From assembly GCF_036636695.1 (NCBI RefSeq), contig NZ_JAVWNW010000002.1: a DNA stretch of 64,000 bases; one strand, given 5' to 3'. This stretch comes from Anaerorhabdus sp036636695. Its GTDB lineage: Bacteria > Bacillota_I > Bacilli_A > Erysipelotrichales > Erysipelotrichaceae. The translations under genes and the position numbers were made by a program. The notes below the pieces were generated by a model that was given only the letters and a program-made list of their open reading frames with translations, did no database searches and was not told the origin of the DNA. How positions within the stretch are numbered: position 1 is the stretch's first letter; each line of letters opens with the position of its first letter. Positions 8,549 to 17,019 of this stretch are shown here, in pieces.

Positions 8549-10288
8549 ATGAAAAGTAAAGAAAGAAAATTAGGACCTATTTTAAAAAATATTTTAAGTG
8601 CTATTACTGTATTAGCAGTTGTTTCATCAATTGCCATGCCAGTATATGCAGGAGAAGATATTCAAATAGAAACAATGAGTGAACCAGTACAAGTTGAAAC
8701 AGAAACATTGGTTGAAGAAAGTCAAACAGAACAAATGAATGAATCTACACAAGTTGAAACGGAAGTTTTAGTTCAAGAAGTTATTGAAGAAACACCTGTA
8801 GCAATGATGGCGGAAATTCCTGCAGAGTATACAGTTCAATTTGTTTTAGATAATCCAACAGATGGAGTATATACTTATGGAACAACTGAAATCAAAGTAA
8901 CAGCTGGATCAAACATAAATTTAAATTTAATTCCTGATTTTGTAAGTTCAGGCGAAAGAAAGCTAATTGGATGGACAATTAATGGTCAAGCCATGACAGG
9001 TTATGCAAATCCATACATGTACTTCATGTACAATAGAACTATCAATGAAAATAAAGTAGTAAAACCAGTATTTGGAGCATATACAGAATATACAATTCAA
9101 TTGGGTGTTAAAGAATTAAATACAGGTTGGTTAACTGGACCGGTAACATTTATGTATTCAAGAGATATTCCATTCACTACAGTATTTACTGAAACAAACT
9201 TTAATCAAGTTGAAGCACCAATGGGTTACTATTTCAAAGGGTGGGAACTTAATGGTGTTCTCTATAAAACATATGCTGCATTAAGTGAAGAAGCATCAAA
9301 AATTCAAAATCAAGCAATTGACTTAACAGCAGTATTTGGGAAAATAGTATTCACAATAGAATTTTTTGTGGATGAAAGTAGTAAAGGATTAGTTTCTTTT
9401 GAAAATGGAACGGATTATATAAAATTTGTATCGGATACAAAAAATGTAAATGGATATAGTGTTATTCAAGAAGTACCTGCACTAACTATTACGGAAGGAT
9501 ATGAAATTGATACTTGGGTATTTGGACTAAGAAATCCAATGAATTATACACAAGAAGAAGTGAATGCTTACTTTATGGCGGATGACTTTAGTTGTAATCA
9601 ATATTTCACAATTAAAGTTAAGAAAAGTTTAGAAGATAGCACAAATCTTCCAATAGATTCTGAAAATAGTGAATTATCAAAAGAAGATACAAATAATAGC
9701 AACACAAATGATACACAAGAAGGAAAAGGATCAGATGGTGAAGAAGTAAGAAAAGAAACAGTAGTACAAGAACAAGTAAATAACATAATTACTGAAACTA
9801 CACCGGAGTTAACTCAACTACAAACTGTTCCAACTACTGAAGAAGTAGCAATGGTTTTACCAGTTACTTTAGAAGATTCAACGATTGAAGCAACAGATAA
9901 GAATGAAAGTCTTAATAGTACAATCATTGCTGATGAAGAAACACCATTAGCAATGAATAACAAAGGTACTTGGGCACTATTTAATTTACTTTCTATGGGT
10001 CTTACAATTATTCTAGCAATCTTCTTTCTATTCAAAAAAAATAAAGAAAATGAAGAAGAAACAACAGAAGTTTATTATAAAAAATGGGCTAAAGTGATGA
10101 TGATTTGTATTGCGGTATTATCTTTAGTTGCCTTTGTCTTAACTGAAAATATGTCATTATCAATGGTAATGGTAGATAAGTATACAGTTGTGATGTTTGT
10201 TATCGCTGTGGCACAAATTGTAATGATGGTTATGGGCAAGAAAAAAATAGAAGTTGAAGAGAAAGAAACATTATCAACAAAAGCATAA
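8549..10288 (+). CDS. Secreted/surface-anchored repeat protein with C-terminal membrane domain (579 aa)
   Basis: The N-terminus has a basic start, a hydrophobic stretch (ILSAITVLAVVSSIAM) and a PVYAG cleavage region, a typical signal peptide. Residues about 35-85 are rich in E, Q, T and V with a repeated QVETE pattern. Three extracellular modules of about 80 residues follow, carrying motifs such as LIGWTINGQ, YFKGWELNG and YEIDTWVFG, which look like InlB/Listeria-Bacteroides-type repeats. A Ser/Thr/Asp/Asn-rich spacer leads to a C-terminal block with three hydrophobic segments and no LPXTG. ATG 8549 follows GAGGG (8535-8539); ATG codons upstream would precede the signal peptide. Confidence 0.65.
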   Translation: MKSKERKLGPILKNILSAITVLAVVSSIAMPVYAGEDIQIETMSEPVQVETETLVEESQTEQMNESTQVETEVLVQEVIEETPVAMMAEIPAEYTVQFVLDNPTDGVYTYGTTEIKVTAGSNINLNLIPDFVSSGERKLIGWTINGQAMTGYANPYMYFMYNRTINENKVVKPVFGAYTEYTIQLGVKELNTGWLTGPVTFMYSRDIPFTTVFTETNFNQVEAPMGYYFKGWELNGVLYKTYAALSEEASKIQNQAIDLTAVFGKIVFTIEFFVDESSKGLVSFENGTDYIKFVSDTKNVNGYSVIQEVPALTITEGYEIDTWVFGLRNPMNYTQEEVNAYFMADDFSCNQYFTIKVKKSLEDSTNLPIDSENSELSKEDTNNSNTNDTQEGKGSDGEEVRKETVVQEQVNNIITETTPELTQLQTVPTTEEVAMVLPVTLEDSTIEATDKNESLNSTIIADEETPLAMNNKGTWALFNLLSMGLTIILAIFFLFKKNKENEEETTEVYYKKWAKVMMICIAVLSLVAFVLTENMSLSMVMVDKYTVVMFVIAVAQIVMMVMGKKKIEVEEKETLSTKA

Positions 10289-10291
10289 AAT

Positions 10292-10321
10292 AAACTGTTT
10301 GGGAAACTGAACAGTTTTTTA
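10292..10321 (+). terminator. Intrinsic terminator after surface-protein gene
   Basis: AAACTGTT (10292-10299) pairs with AACAGTTT (10310-10317), followed by a T tract. Confidence 0.82.
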
Positions 10322-10409
10322 TTTATCTACGCTTAAAAATAACTTTTAAAGCTTTCTTGTTTGTGGTATAAAGTATGCTAAAATAGGTGTAATGAATTGA
10401 GGGATAGAT

Positions 10410-11018
10410 ATGGCTAAGATAGTAGATATCACACAGTGGAAAGAAGCGAGTGAAATTTTAAAAGAAGGTGGCTTGGTTGCGTTTGCAACAGATACCGTTT
10501 ATGGAATTGCATGTCGTTATGATAATCAAGCATCGCAAGAAAAACTTAAACATGCTAAAGCAAGACCAGAGGAAAAATCATTACCACTTGTTGTAGGTAA
10601 TTTAGCACAATGTGAAGAAATTGCGGAAATTACAAGTAGAGAAAAAAAGATAATTGAAAAATGGCTACCGGGAGCAATAACACTTATACTAAAAAAAAAG
10701 TCCTGTGTTCCTGACTGGGTAACAAATGGAAAAGATACATTAGCAGTTAGAATGATTGATGTTACTGGAATCAATGAGATGATTCAAGATGTTGGTGTAC
10801 CATTATTTCTAACAAGTGCAAATTTATCGGGTGAACCTGTTTGCCAAGATGCAAATGAGGTTAATGAAAGATTAGGTAACAAAATAGAAGTAATTCTTGA
10901 TGGAAAACATCGTGATGGTCTTGCGAGTACAATTTTAGACTGTACACAAGATGAATTAGTTGTTTTACGTCAAGGACCAATTCAATTAGAAGATATATTA
11001 AAATCATTGGAGGGATAA
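10410..11018 (+). CDS. tsaC: L-threonylcarbamoyladenylate synthase, Sua5/YrdC/TsaC family (202 aa)
   Basis: Makes threonylcarbamoyl-AMP from Thr, bicarbonate and ATP for the t6A37 tRNA modification. The YrdC fold is shown by GGLVAFATDTVYGIACR near residue 20, KARPEEKSLPL, and the LTSANLSGEP motif near residue 130. At 202 residues it is the short TsaC-like form or a Sua5 without the C-terminal domain. glyA starts 2 nt after its stop; the prmC-sua5-glyA-upp-atp order is common in Bacillota. Confidence 0.9.
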   Translation: MAKIVDITQWKEASEILKEGGLVAFATDTVYGIACRYDNQASQEKLKHAKARPEEKSLPLVVGNLAQCEEIAEITSREKKIIEKWLPGAITLILKKKSCVPDWVTNGKDTLAVRMIDVTGINEMIQDVGVPLFLTSANLSGEPVCQDANEVNERLGNKIEVILDGKHRDGLASTILDCTQDELVVLRQGPIQLEDILKSLEG

Positions 11019-11020
11019 TC

Positions 11021-12238
11021 ATGAAAGATATGATCGTATTGGAAGCATTAAATCTAGAAACAAAGCGTCAAAAAAATAATATTGAATTAATCGCATCAGA
11101 AAATTTTGTTTCAAAAGATGTTCGTGAAATTACTGGATCAATTCTTACAAATAAATATGCCGAAGGATATCCAGGAAAACGTTACTATGGTGGCTGTGTA
11201 TATGTTGATATGATTGAAAATATAGCACGTGATCGTTTATGTGAATTATTTCATGCTGAACATGCAAATGTTCAACCTCACTCAGGTTCTCAAGCGAACA
11301 TGGCTGTTTACATGTCTGTATTGAATCCTGGGGATAAAGTTTTAGGAATGGATTTAAATAGTGGTGGACATTTAACACATGGTCATAGTTTAAACTTCTC
11401 AGGAAGACTTTATCAATTCTTCAGTTATGGTGTAGACAAAGAAACTGAAATGATTGATTATGAAGATGTAAGACGAATTGCGAATGAAGTAAAACCTCAA
11501 ATGATTGTTTGTGGAGCAAGTGCTTATCCACGAGAAATTGACTTCAAAAAATTTAGAGAAATTGCAGATGAAGTAGGAGCATATCTTATGGTTGATATGG
11601 CACACATTGCTGGATTAGTTGCAACAGGGTATCATATGTCACCAGTTCCATATGCCGATTTTGTAACAAGTACAACGCATAAAACATTACGTGGACCTCG
11701 CGGTGGAATTATTTTATGTAAAGAAAAATATGCTCAAGTCTTGGACAAAAATGTATTCCCAGGTATTCAAGGTGGACCACTAATGCATGTAATTGGTGGT
11801 AAGGCAATTTGCTTTGGTGAAGCTTTAGAACCTTCATTTAAAGATTATGCAAAACAAATCATTACAAACTGTAAGGCATTAGCTGAATCACTTAATGAAG
11901 AAGGATTTAGATTAGTGACAGGTGGTACGGATAATCACTTAATTCTAGTGGATGTGAAATCATCAATTGGAATGACAGGGAAAGAAGCTGAGAAGCTTTT
12001 AGATGAAATAAATATTACATGTAACAAGAATACAATTCCTTTTGATACAGAAAAACCATTTACAACAAGTGGAATACGTTTAGGTACTGCAGCTATGACA
12101 ACAAAAGGATTTAAAGAAGAAGAATTCAAACAAGTTGGAAAATGGATTGCGGATGTCTTGAAAAATCCAAGTGAAGATAATATTACAAAGATAAAACAAG
12201 AAGTTGTTGATCTAACAGAAAAATTTATATTCGAATAA
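11021..12238 (+). CDS. glyA: Serine hydroxymethyltransferase (405 aa)
   Basis: PLP enzyme interconverting serine and glycine with tetrahydrofolate, the main source of one-carbon units. The PLP lysine is K221 in STTHKTLRGPRGG. SENFVS near the N-terminus, HSGSQAN, and MVDMAHIAGLVA with the PLP-ring Asp and His are all present. Length is typical for bacterial GlyA. It forms a two-gene unit with the upstream tsaC-like gene and ends in a strong terminator. Confidence 0.97.
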   Translation: MKDMIVLEALNLETKRQKNNIELIASENFVSKDVREITGSILTNKYAEGYPGKRYYGGCVYVDMIENIARDRLCELFHAEHANVQPHSGSQANMAVYMSVLNPGDKVLGMDLNSGGHLTHGHSLNFSGRLYQFFSYGVDKETEMIDYEDVRRIANEVKPQMIVCGASAYPREIDFKKFREIADEVGAYLMVDMAHIAGLVATGYHMSPVPYADFVTSTTHKTLRGPRGGIILCKEKYAQVLDKNVFPGIQGGPLMHVIGGKAICFGEALEPSFKDYAKQIITNCKALAESLNEEGFRLVTGGTDNHLILVDVKSSIGMTGKEAEKLLDEINITCNKNTIPFDTEKPFTTSGIRLGTAAMTTKGFKEEEFKQVGKWIADVLKNPSEDNITKIKQEVVDLTEKFIFE

Positions 12239-12260
12239 GCCAGATTAATTCTGGCTTTTA
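12237..12260 (+). terminator. Intrinsic terminator after glyA
   Basis: AAGCCAGA pairs with TCTGGCTT around TTAAT, ending in TTTTA. The -35 of the next promoter begins 3 bp later. Confidence 0.85.
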
Positions 12261-12262
12261 TA

Positions 12263-12315
12263 TTGACGTTAAGAAATATAGCCACTATAATAGACCGTAT
12301 GGTCTATTATAGTGG
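12263..12315 (+). promoter_or_regulatory. TetR-controlled promoter with perfect 15-bp inverted repeat
   Basis: TTGACG (12263-12268), exactly 17 bp, TATAAT (12286-12291). A perfect inverted repeat covers the -10 and start site: left arm CCACTATAATAGACC (12282-12296), spacer GTAT, right arm GGTCTATTATAGTGG (12301-12315). The right arm runs into the ribosome site, so bound repressor would cover the -10 and the transcription start. The obvious ligand is the TetR protein encoded immediately downstream. Confidence 0.9.
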
Positions 12316-12323
12316 AGGATTAT

Positions 12324-12926
12324 ATGAAAAAGGAACAAAAAACGGCAATTACCAAAGAAAAAATTATTAAAATAGCTCTTGATGAATTTGGAGAAAATGG
12401 TTATTCTGGGACAACCTTGAATACAATTTGTAAAGCTGGAGTATCAAAAGGATTGTTTTATCATAACTTTGCAAGCAAAGATGATTTGTATTTGGAGTGT
12501 GTTAAACGATGTTTTGATAGTTTAATTGATTTCATTGAAAAACAAGATATTGGAACTGATCCACAAAAATACTTAGCAGTCCGTTTAGAATTTTTACGGG
12601 ACAATAAAAATTATGCACGCTTATTTTTTGAAAGTCTTATGCAACCACCAAGAAGTTTAGAAAGTAGTATCAATGAAATAAAAAAAGAGTTTGATTCACT
12701 AAATAAGAATATTTATATGAATATATTAAATTCTGTAAAACTTCGCAATGGAATTACATATGAAAATGCGATGAACTATTTTACGTTGATGCAAACAATG
12801 TTTAATGGTTATTTTAGTAGTCCCATATCAAATGAGATATCAATTGCAGAATGTATTGACTTACATGAAGAATATTTGTCAAAGATAATAGATTTCATGA
12901 TTTTTGGAATTGCGGAAAGAGGATAA
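12324..12926 (+). CDS. TetR/AcrR-family repressor (200 aa)
   Basis: The N-terminal helix-turn-helix has the family signature TLNTICKAGVSKGLFYHNFASKDDLYLEC (about residues 31-59, given here as the motif region). The rest is a helical ligand-binding domain. ATG 12324 follows GGAGG at 12314-12318; a GTG at 12312 lies inside the operator and is rejected. The antiporter gene starts 4 nt after its stop. The perfect palindrome over the shared promoter implies repression of both genes until an unknown ligand is bound. Confidence 0.88.
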   Translation: MKKEQKTAITKEKIIKIALDEFGENGYSGTTLNTICKAGVSKGLFYHNFASKDDLYLECVKRCFDSLIDFIEKQDIGTDPQKYLAVRLEFLRDNKNYARLFFESLMQPPRSLESSINEIKKEFDSLNKNIYMNILNSVKLRNGITYENAMNYFTLMQTMFNGYFSSPISNEISIAECIDLHEEYLSKIIDFMIFGIAERG

Positions 12927-12930
12927 GAAA

Positions 12931-14148
12931 ATGATAGTTAATTGGATAATTTGTATTGTGTTTGCTTATGTCGTCGGAAAATTGATAACGTTAGTTAAAC
13001 TTCCTTCAATTCTAGGTTGGTTAATAGCAGGTATGATTGTGGGTCCTAATGCACAGGGGATATTGTCTACTGATTTATTAAATACTTCAGGATATGAAAT
13101 GACTTTACATATTTTAGAATGTGCAGTTGGTTTAATGATTGGTACTGAACTTGTATGGAATCGTATTAAGAAAAGTGGAACAGCACTGATTATAACAACC
13201 TTGACTCAATCATTAGGGACTTTTGTTTTAGTGACATTCGTATTTAGCTTAGTATTTCTATTTATGGATATTCCGCTTTACCTCGCTTTCATTTTTGGTG
13301 GTATAGCATTAGCTACAGCACCAGCGCCAGCCTTGTCAATTGTCAGAGAATTTAAAACAGATGGGCCAGTAACAAAAACACTAATACCAATGGCAGCATT
13401 AGATGATGTAGTAGGAGTTGTAGTCTTCTTTACAGTCATTGCGGTTGTCGCAAGAAGTATTTCAGGTCAAGATATGTCATTGATTGTGATTCCAATCATG
13501 ATTCTGTTACCACTTGTAATTGGCTTTTTTACAGGATTACCAGCAGGTTTACTTTTAAAGAAAAAGAATTCTAAAACATGGACATTGGTCGTTCTAATAA
13601 GCATGATTTTATTGACTGCATTTGTTGGAATTTTATGTAACACATACTTAATGCCAGCACCAATCTTAAATTTTATGTTGATGGGAATGGCTTTTTCAGC
13701 AACCTTCTCAAATATGGTTTCAGAAGAGAGATTGAATGAAATCATGGAAGGATTTAATCCGTTTTTAGGAATTTCCATGATTGTTGTTATTTTAAATCTA
13801 GGAGCACCTTTAGATTATAAAGCGGTGTTTAGTGCAGGGTTGTTTACTGTTATTTATATCGTTGTACGAGGAATAGGAAAATACAGTGGAGCACGAATTG
13901 GTGCAAAACTAACAAATATGCCAATTACTGTTCAAAAATATTTGGGGTTTACGCTACTACCTCATTCAGGAGTATCACTCATATTCACTGGAATTGCAGT
14001 TTCAGTTCTATATGAACAAGCTCCTGAATGTGCAGTAATCATTCAAGGAACAATTGCTGCTGCCGCCGTTCTTAATGAAATTATTGCAGTCATTGCAGCC
14101 AAAAAAGGATTTGAGTGGGCAGGCGAATTTAATAAAGCAACCAACTAA
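12931..14148 (+). CDS. Cation:proton antiporter, CPA2-like (405 aa)
   Basis: A Na+(K+)/H+ exchanger-family membrane protein with about twelve hydrophobic segments. The opening GKLITLVKLPSILGWLIAGMIVGP is typical of CPA2 members, and A-L-D-D-V-V near residue 155 supplies the acidic pair expected in the transport core. Start ATG 12931 is 7 nt after AGAGGA, which is the end of the tetR gene. No C-terminal RCK/TrkA domain is present. The ion is unknown; being under a TetR repressor suggests inducible use rather than constant homeostasis. Confidence 0.8.
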   Translation: MIVNWIICIVFAYVVGKLITLVKLPSILGWLIAGMIVGPNAQGILSTDLLNTSGYEMTLHILECAVGLMIGTELVWNRIKKSGTALIITTLTQSLGTFVLVTFVFSLVFLFMDIPLYLAFIFGGIALATAPAPALSIVREFKTDGPVTKTLIPMAALDDVVGVVVFFTVIAVVARSISGQDMSLIVIPIMILLPLVIGFFTGLPAGLLLKKKNSKTWTLVVLISMILLTAFVGILCNTYLMPAPILNFMLMGMAFSATFSNMVSEERLNEIMEGFNPFLGISMIVVILNLGAPLDYKAVFSAGLFTVIYIVVRGIGKYSGARIGAKLTNMPITVQKYLGFTLLPHSGVSLIFTGIAVSVLYEQAPECAVIIQGTIAAAAVLNEIIAVIAAKKGFEWAGEFNKATN

Positions 14149-14288
14149 ATAATCTCCATAAAATCATGTGAAAAAATACACGACTAATAATATTCGTTAT
14201 CATGATTCAAAATCAATAAAGAATGAGTATAAATGCATCGTTAATCCCTAAATTAATCAGCAGAATTATAGAACTTTAAATATGTAAA

Positions 14289-14297
14289 TGATATAAT
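14289..14297 (+). promoter_or_regulatory. Extended -10 promoter of upp-atp
   Basis: TGATATAAT is an extended -10 element 32 bp upstream of upp. No good -35 is seen. The 180 bp between the antiporter and upp otherwise show nothing I can name. Confidence 0.45.
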
Positions 14298-14328
14298 GAC
14301 AAAAGAATGATAGAAAGAGGTATTTACA

Positions 14329-14949
14329 ATGTTAAATGTAATGAATCATCCATTAATTACGCACAAACTTGCGCAAATGCGAAAGGTTGAGACAGGAACT
14401 AAAGATTTCCGTCAAAACTTAGATGAAATTGCGGGATTAATGGCTTATGAAATTTGTCGTGACTTGCCTGTAAATGAGGTAACTGTTATGACACCAGTTT
14501 CAGAATGTAAAACTTATGAGTTGTCAAAAGAAATTGTACTAGTTCCAATTCTTAGAGCGGGGCTAGGATTAGTGAATGGAATTACTGACTTAATTCCAAC
14601 AGCAAAAGTAGGCTTTATTGGATTATATCGTGATGAAGAAACATTGATGCCTCATGAATACTTCGCAAAGTTTCCAAGTACAATGCCTGATGCAGTAACA
14701 ATGGTTTTAGATCCAATGCTTGCGACGGGTGGAAGTGCTGTTGCGGCAATTGATAACATCAAAAAAAGAGGCGCTAAAATTATTAAACTAGTTTGTTTGG
14801 TAGGCGCTCCTGAAGGTGTTAAAGCAGTTGAAGAAGCGCATCCAGATGTAGATATTTATTTAGCTGCATTGGATGAAAAGTTAAATGAAAAGGGTTATAT
14901 CGTTCCTGGTCTAGGTGATGCAGGCGATCGAATTTTCGGAACTAAATAA
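14329..14949 (+). CDS. upp: Uracil phosphoribosyltransferase (206 aa)
   Basis: Converts uracil and PRPP to UMP in pyrimidine salvage. The uracil site is in the C-terminal GYIVPGLGDAGDR, PRPP binding in DPMLATGGSAVAAI, and VPILRAGLGLVNG is the conserved loop. Length is typical. It is the first gene of the ATP synthase transcription unit, and its TAA overlaps the ATG of the AtpZ-like gene by one base, as is common in Bacillota. Confidence 0.96.
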   Translation: MLNVMNHPLITHKLAQMRKVETGTKDFRQNLDEIAGLMAYEICRDLPVNEVTVMTPVSECKTYELSKEIVLVPILRAGLGLVNGITDLIPTAKVGFIGLYRDEETLMPHEYFAKFPSTMPDAVTMVLDPMLATGGSAVAAIDNIKKRGAKIIKLVCLVGAPEGVKAVEEAHPDVDIYLAALDEKLNEKGYIVPGLGDAGDRIFGTK

Positions 14950-15134
14950 TGAAAGCAATTGCACAAGCGTTATCCCTTGGATTTACTGTTATTGCGAATA
15001 TATTAGTTGGATGTGGATTTGGATATATACTTGACTCTTGGTTACACACAACACCACTCTTCTTAATACTAGGAATTCTTCTTGGAACAGTAAGTGCATT
15101 TTTATCGCTTTATGCAATGGTGGTGAAAAAATGA
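14949..15134 (+). CDS. atpZ: AtpZ/AtpI-like small membrane protein (61 aa)
   Basis: Two hydrophobic helices with the motif VGCGFGYILDSWLHTTPLFLILG, matching the short AtpZ/AtpI family found before bacterial atp genes. AtpZ is thought to work with AtpI, in Mg2+/Ca2+ transport or c-ring assembly. It overlaps upp by one base and the next gene by four (ATGA), so translation is coupled. The symbol is by family and place. Confidence 0.75.
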   Translation: MKAIAQALSLGFTVIANILVGCGFGYILDSWLHTTPLFLILGILLGTVSAFLSLYAMVVKK

Positions 15135-15481
15135 ATGTTGAATTAAAGAAGACAATAAAGCCGACACTAATCCTATGCGCAATTGCAATGGTAATTAGTG
15201 CCTTCATTGACTATCGGGTAAGTTTATCAATTCTAGTGGGAACGCTTGTATCTATTCTCCACTTGAATCGACTTGAAAAAAACATAACTCGTGGACTTGA
15301 AGATCGGCAAAAAATTGGTGGTTGGATATTTATGTTTATCACTGATTTTATTCTATTAGCTTTACCATTTATTCTTGCGATTGTTTTTCCACAATTTTTT
15401 GAATTAATAGGTGCAGCTATTGGATTACTACTTAATAAGTTTGTAATCTATGGAATGAATTTGAGAAGAAAGGGGAGTTAA
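15131..15481 (+). CDS. atpI: ATP synthase subunit I (116 aa)
   Basis: A four-helix hydrophobic protein in the position of AtpI, the assembly helper that guides c-ring formation. Start ATG 15131 overlaps the atpZ stop as ATGA, with GGTGG upstream. A longer frame from 15038 lies within atpZ and is rejected. Sequence conservation in this family is low, so the assignment rests on size, topology and place directly before atpB. Confidence 0.75.
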   Translation: MNVELKKTIKPTLILCAIAMVISAFIDYRVSLSILVGTLVSILHLNRLEKNITRGLEDRQKIGGWIFMFITDFILLALPFILAIVFPQFFELIGAAIGLLLNKFVIYGMNLRRKGS

Positions 15482-15484
15482 CGG

Positions 15485-16195
15485 ATGGGTCCAATTACAA
15501 TAACAATACAAAAAGAAGTTCCTTATATCATTGGTATAGTAACTTTGTTATGTATCGCATGTGTGATAATTGGAAATAAAATTAAGAAAACTGATCCACT
15601 TGAAAAGCCAAAAGGACTCGTTATGATGGCATGCTGGCTTGTTGAACTGATTGACAATACAGTTACAAACACAGTTGACAAGAAACATGCGAAACGTTTA
15701 GCACCTTATATCGGTACAATTGCAATTTATATTTTTGTATCAAACATTAGTGGATTATTTGGTTTATTTTCACCAACACAGAATTATAGTGTTACATTAT
15801 CATTAGCTTTAATTACTTGGATTATGATTCAGTACACAAGTATTAAGGAAAATGGTTTGAAAGCTTATTTACATGGATATATAGAACCATTTGCATTTTT
15901 AATCATTCCAAACTTCTTTGGTAGAATAGCACCATTAATCTCTATGAGTTTGCGTTTGTTTGGAAATATTTTGAGTGGTGCGATTATTATGTCACTTGTA
16001 TATTCATTTACTGGATTTATTTCAAGTTCAATCGTAGGATTGTTTGCATCAGGTGCAGGTGTGTTTAACTTTATTGGACCATTTGTAGCACCGGTATTAC
16101 ATGCATACTTCGATGTGTTCTCAGGATTTATCCAAATGTTTATCTTTATAACACTTACAATGGTATTCATTGGAAATGAATTACCACAAGAATAG
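15485..16195 (+). CDS. atpB: F-type ATP synthase subunit a (236 aa)
   Basis: Membrane stator channel protein that carries ions to and from the c ring. The essential Arg is in MSLRLFGNILSG, and the C-terminal helix contains the conserved FDVFSGFIQMFIF. Five or six membrane helices are visible. It starts 3 nt after the atpI stop. It must match the ion used by the c subunit, which here looks Na+-binding. Confidence 0.95.
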   Translation: MGPITITIQKEVPYIIGIVTLLCIACVIIGNKIKKTDPLEKPKGLVMMACWLVELIDNTVTNTVDKKHAKRLAPYIGTIAIYIFVSNISGLFGLFSPTQNYSVTLSLALITWIMIQYTSIKENGLKAYLHGYIEPFAFLIIPNFFGRIAPLISMSLRLFGNILSGAIIMSLVYSFTGFISSSIVGLFASGAGVFNFIGPFVAPVLHAYFDVFSGFIQMFIFITLTMVFIGNELPQE

Positions 16196-16224
16196 ATGAT
16201 TGAAATAGAGGAGGAAAATTTATT

Positions 16225-16458
16225 ATGGATATCACTAGAGGTTTAGTAGCGATTGGAGCAGGTCTTGCAATCATGACTGGTATGATGACTGGGATTGGGC
16301 AAGGATTTGCAGCAGGAAAAGCAGTAGAAGCAGTAGGGCGTAACCCTGAAGCAGAACCAAAAATTCGTACAATGTTAATCGTTGGGTGTGCGCTTGCAGA
16401 AACATGTGCCATCTACGGTATGTTGATTGCATTCTTATTAATTTTCGTATTCAAATAG
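16225..16458 (+). CDS. atpE: F-type ATP synthase subunit c, with Na+-site residues (77 aa)
   Basis: Hairpin of two membrane helices joined by the polar loop VGRNPEAEP; the c ring rotates as ions bind and leave. The ion-site Glu is E59. Around it are Q26 (in GIGQGFAAGKAVE), T60 and Y64, which correspond to Q32, E65, S66 and Y70 of the Na+-translocating Ilyobacter tartaricus c subunit with identical spacing. Proton-type c subunits such as that of B. subtilis lack this Gln and Ser/Thr pair. Na+ coupling is therefore likely but not proved. Confidence 0.95.
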   Translation: MDITRGLVAIGAGLAIMTGMMTGIGQGFAAGKAVEAVGRNPEAEPKIRTMLIVGCALAETCAIYGMLIAFLLIFVFK

Positions 16459-16491
16459 GATACAAACCTATTGATCACGAAGGAGGAATGA

Positions 16492-17019
16492 ATGATGATC
16501 GATATCGATATCGCCCAACAGCTATTTCCTAATCCATCAACAATGATCATTCAACTTTTAGCAACGGGTGTCCTATTTTATTTTGTATTTAGATTTTTAT
16601 GGGAACCAGCTCGTGCACTTATGGCAAAGCGTTCAAACTTTGTTCATGAAAAATTGAGTGAAGCGGAAGAGAAACTTGCAGAAGCAAAAGAAAAAAATAA
16701 ATCAGCTCATGAAGAAGTTTCAAAAGCTGTATTTAGATCTCAGGAAATAATTTCAAAGGCTGAAAAAGAAGCTCTTGCATCAAGAGAAGAAATTCTTGAA
16801 CAAGCTAAAAAAGATGCAACATCAAAACTCGAAAAAGCACGTGATGAAATTGCGATTGAACGCAGTCAAATGCGTGATGAAATGGTAGAAGAAATGGTTA
16901 GTGTAGCAATGTTAGCTGCTGAGAAATTAATCAGTGAAAAAGTGGACAGTGATTCTGATCAAAAAACTATCGAAAAATTCGTAAAGGAACTTAACAAACA
17001 AAATGAATCAATTAGCTGA
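16492..17019 (+). CDS. atpF: F-type ATP synthase subunit b (175 aa)
   Basis: Peripheral stalk: one N-terminal membrane helix (about residues 15-37) followed by a long charged helix rich in E, K and A (about 50-150) that dimerises and meets subunit delta. AGGAGG lies 5 nt before ATG 16492. Its 3' end overlaps atpH by 17 nt. Confidence 0.94.
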   Translation: MMIDIDIAQQLFPNPSTMIIQLLATGVLFYFVFRFLWEPARALMAKRSNFVHEKLSEAEEKLAEAKEKNKSAHEEVSKAVFRSQEIISKAEKEALASREEILEQAKKDATSKLEKARDEIAIERSQMRDEMVEEMVSVAMLAAEKLISEKVDSDSDQKTIEKFVKELNKQNESIS

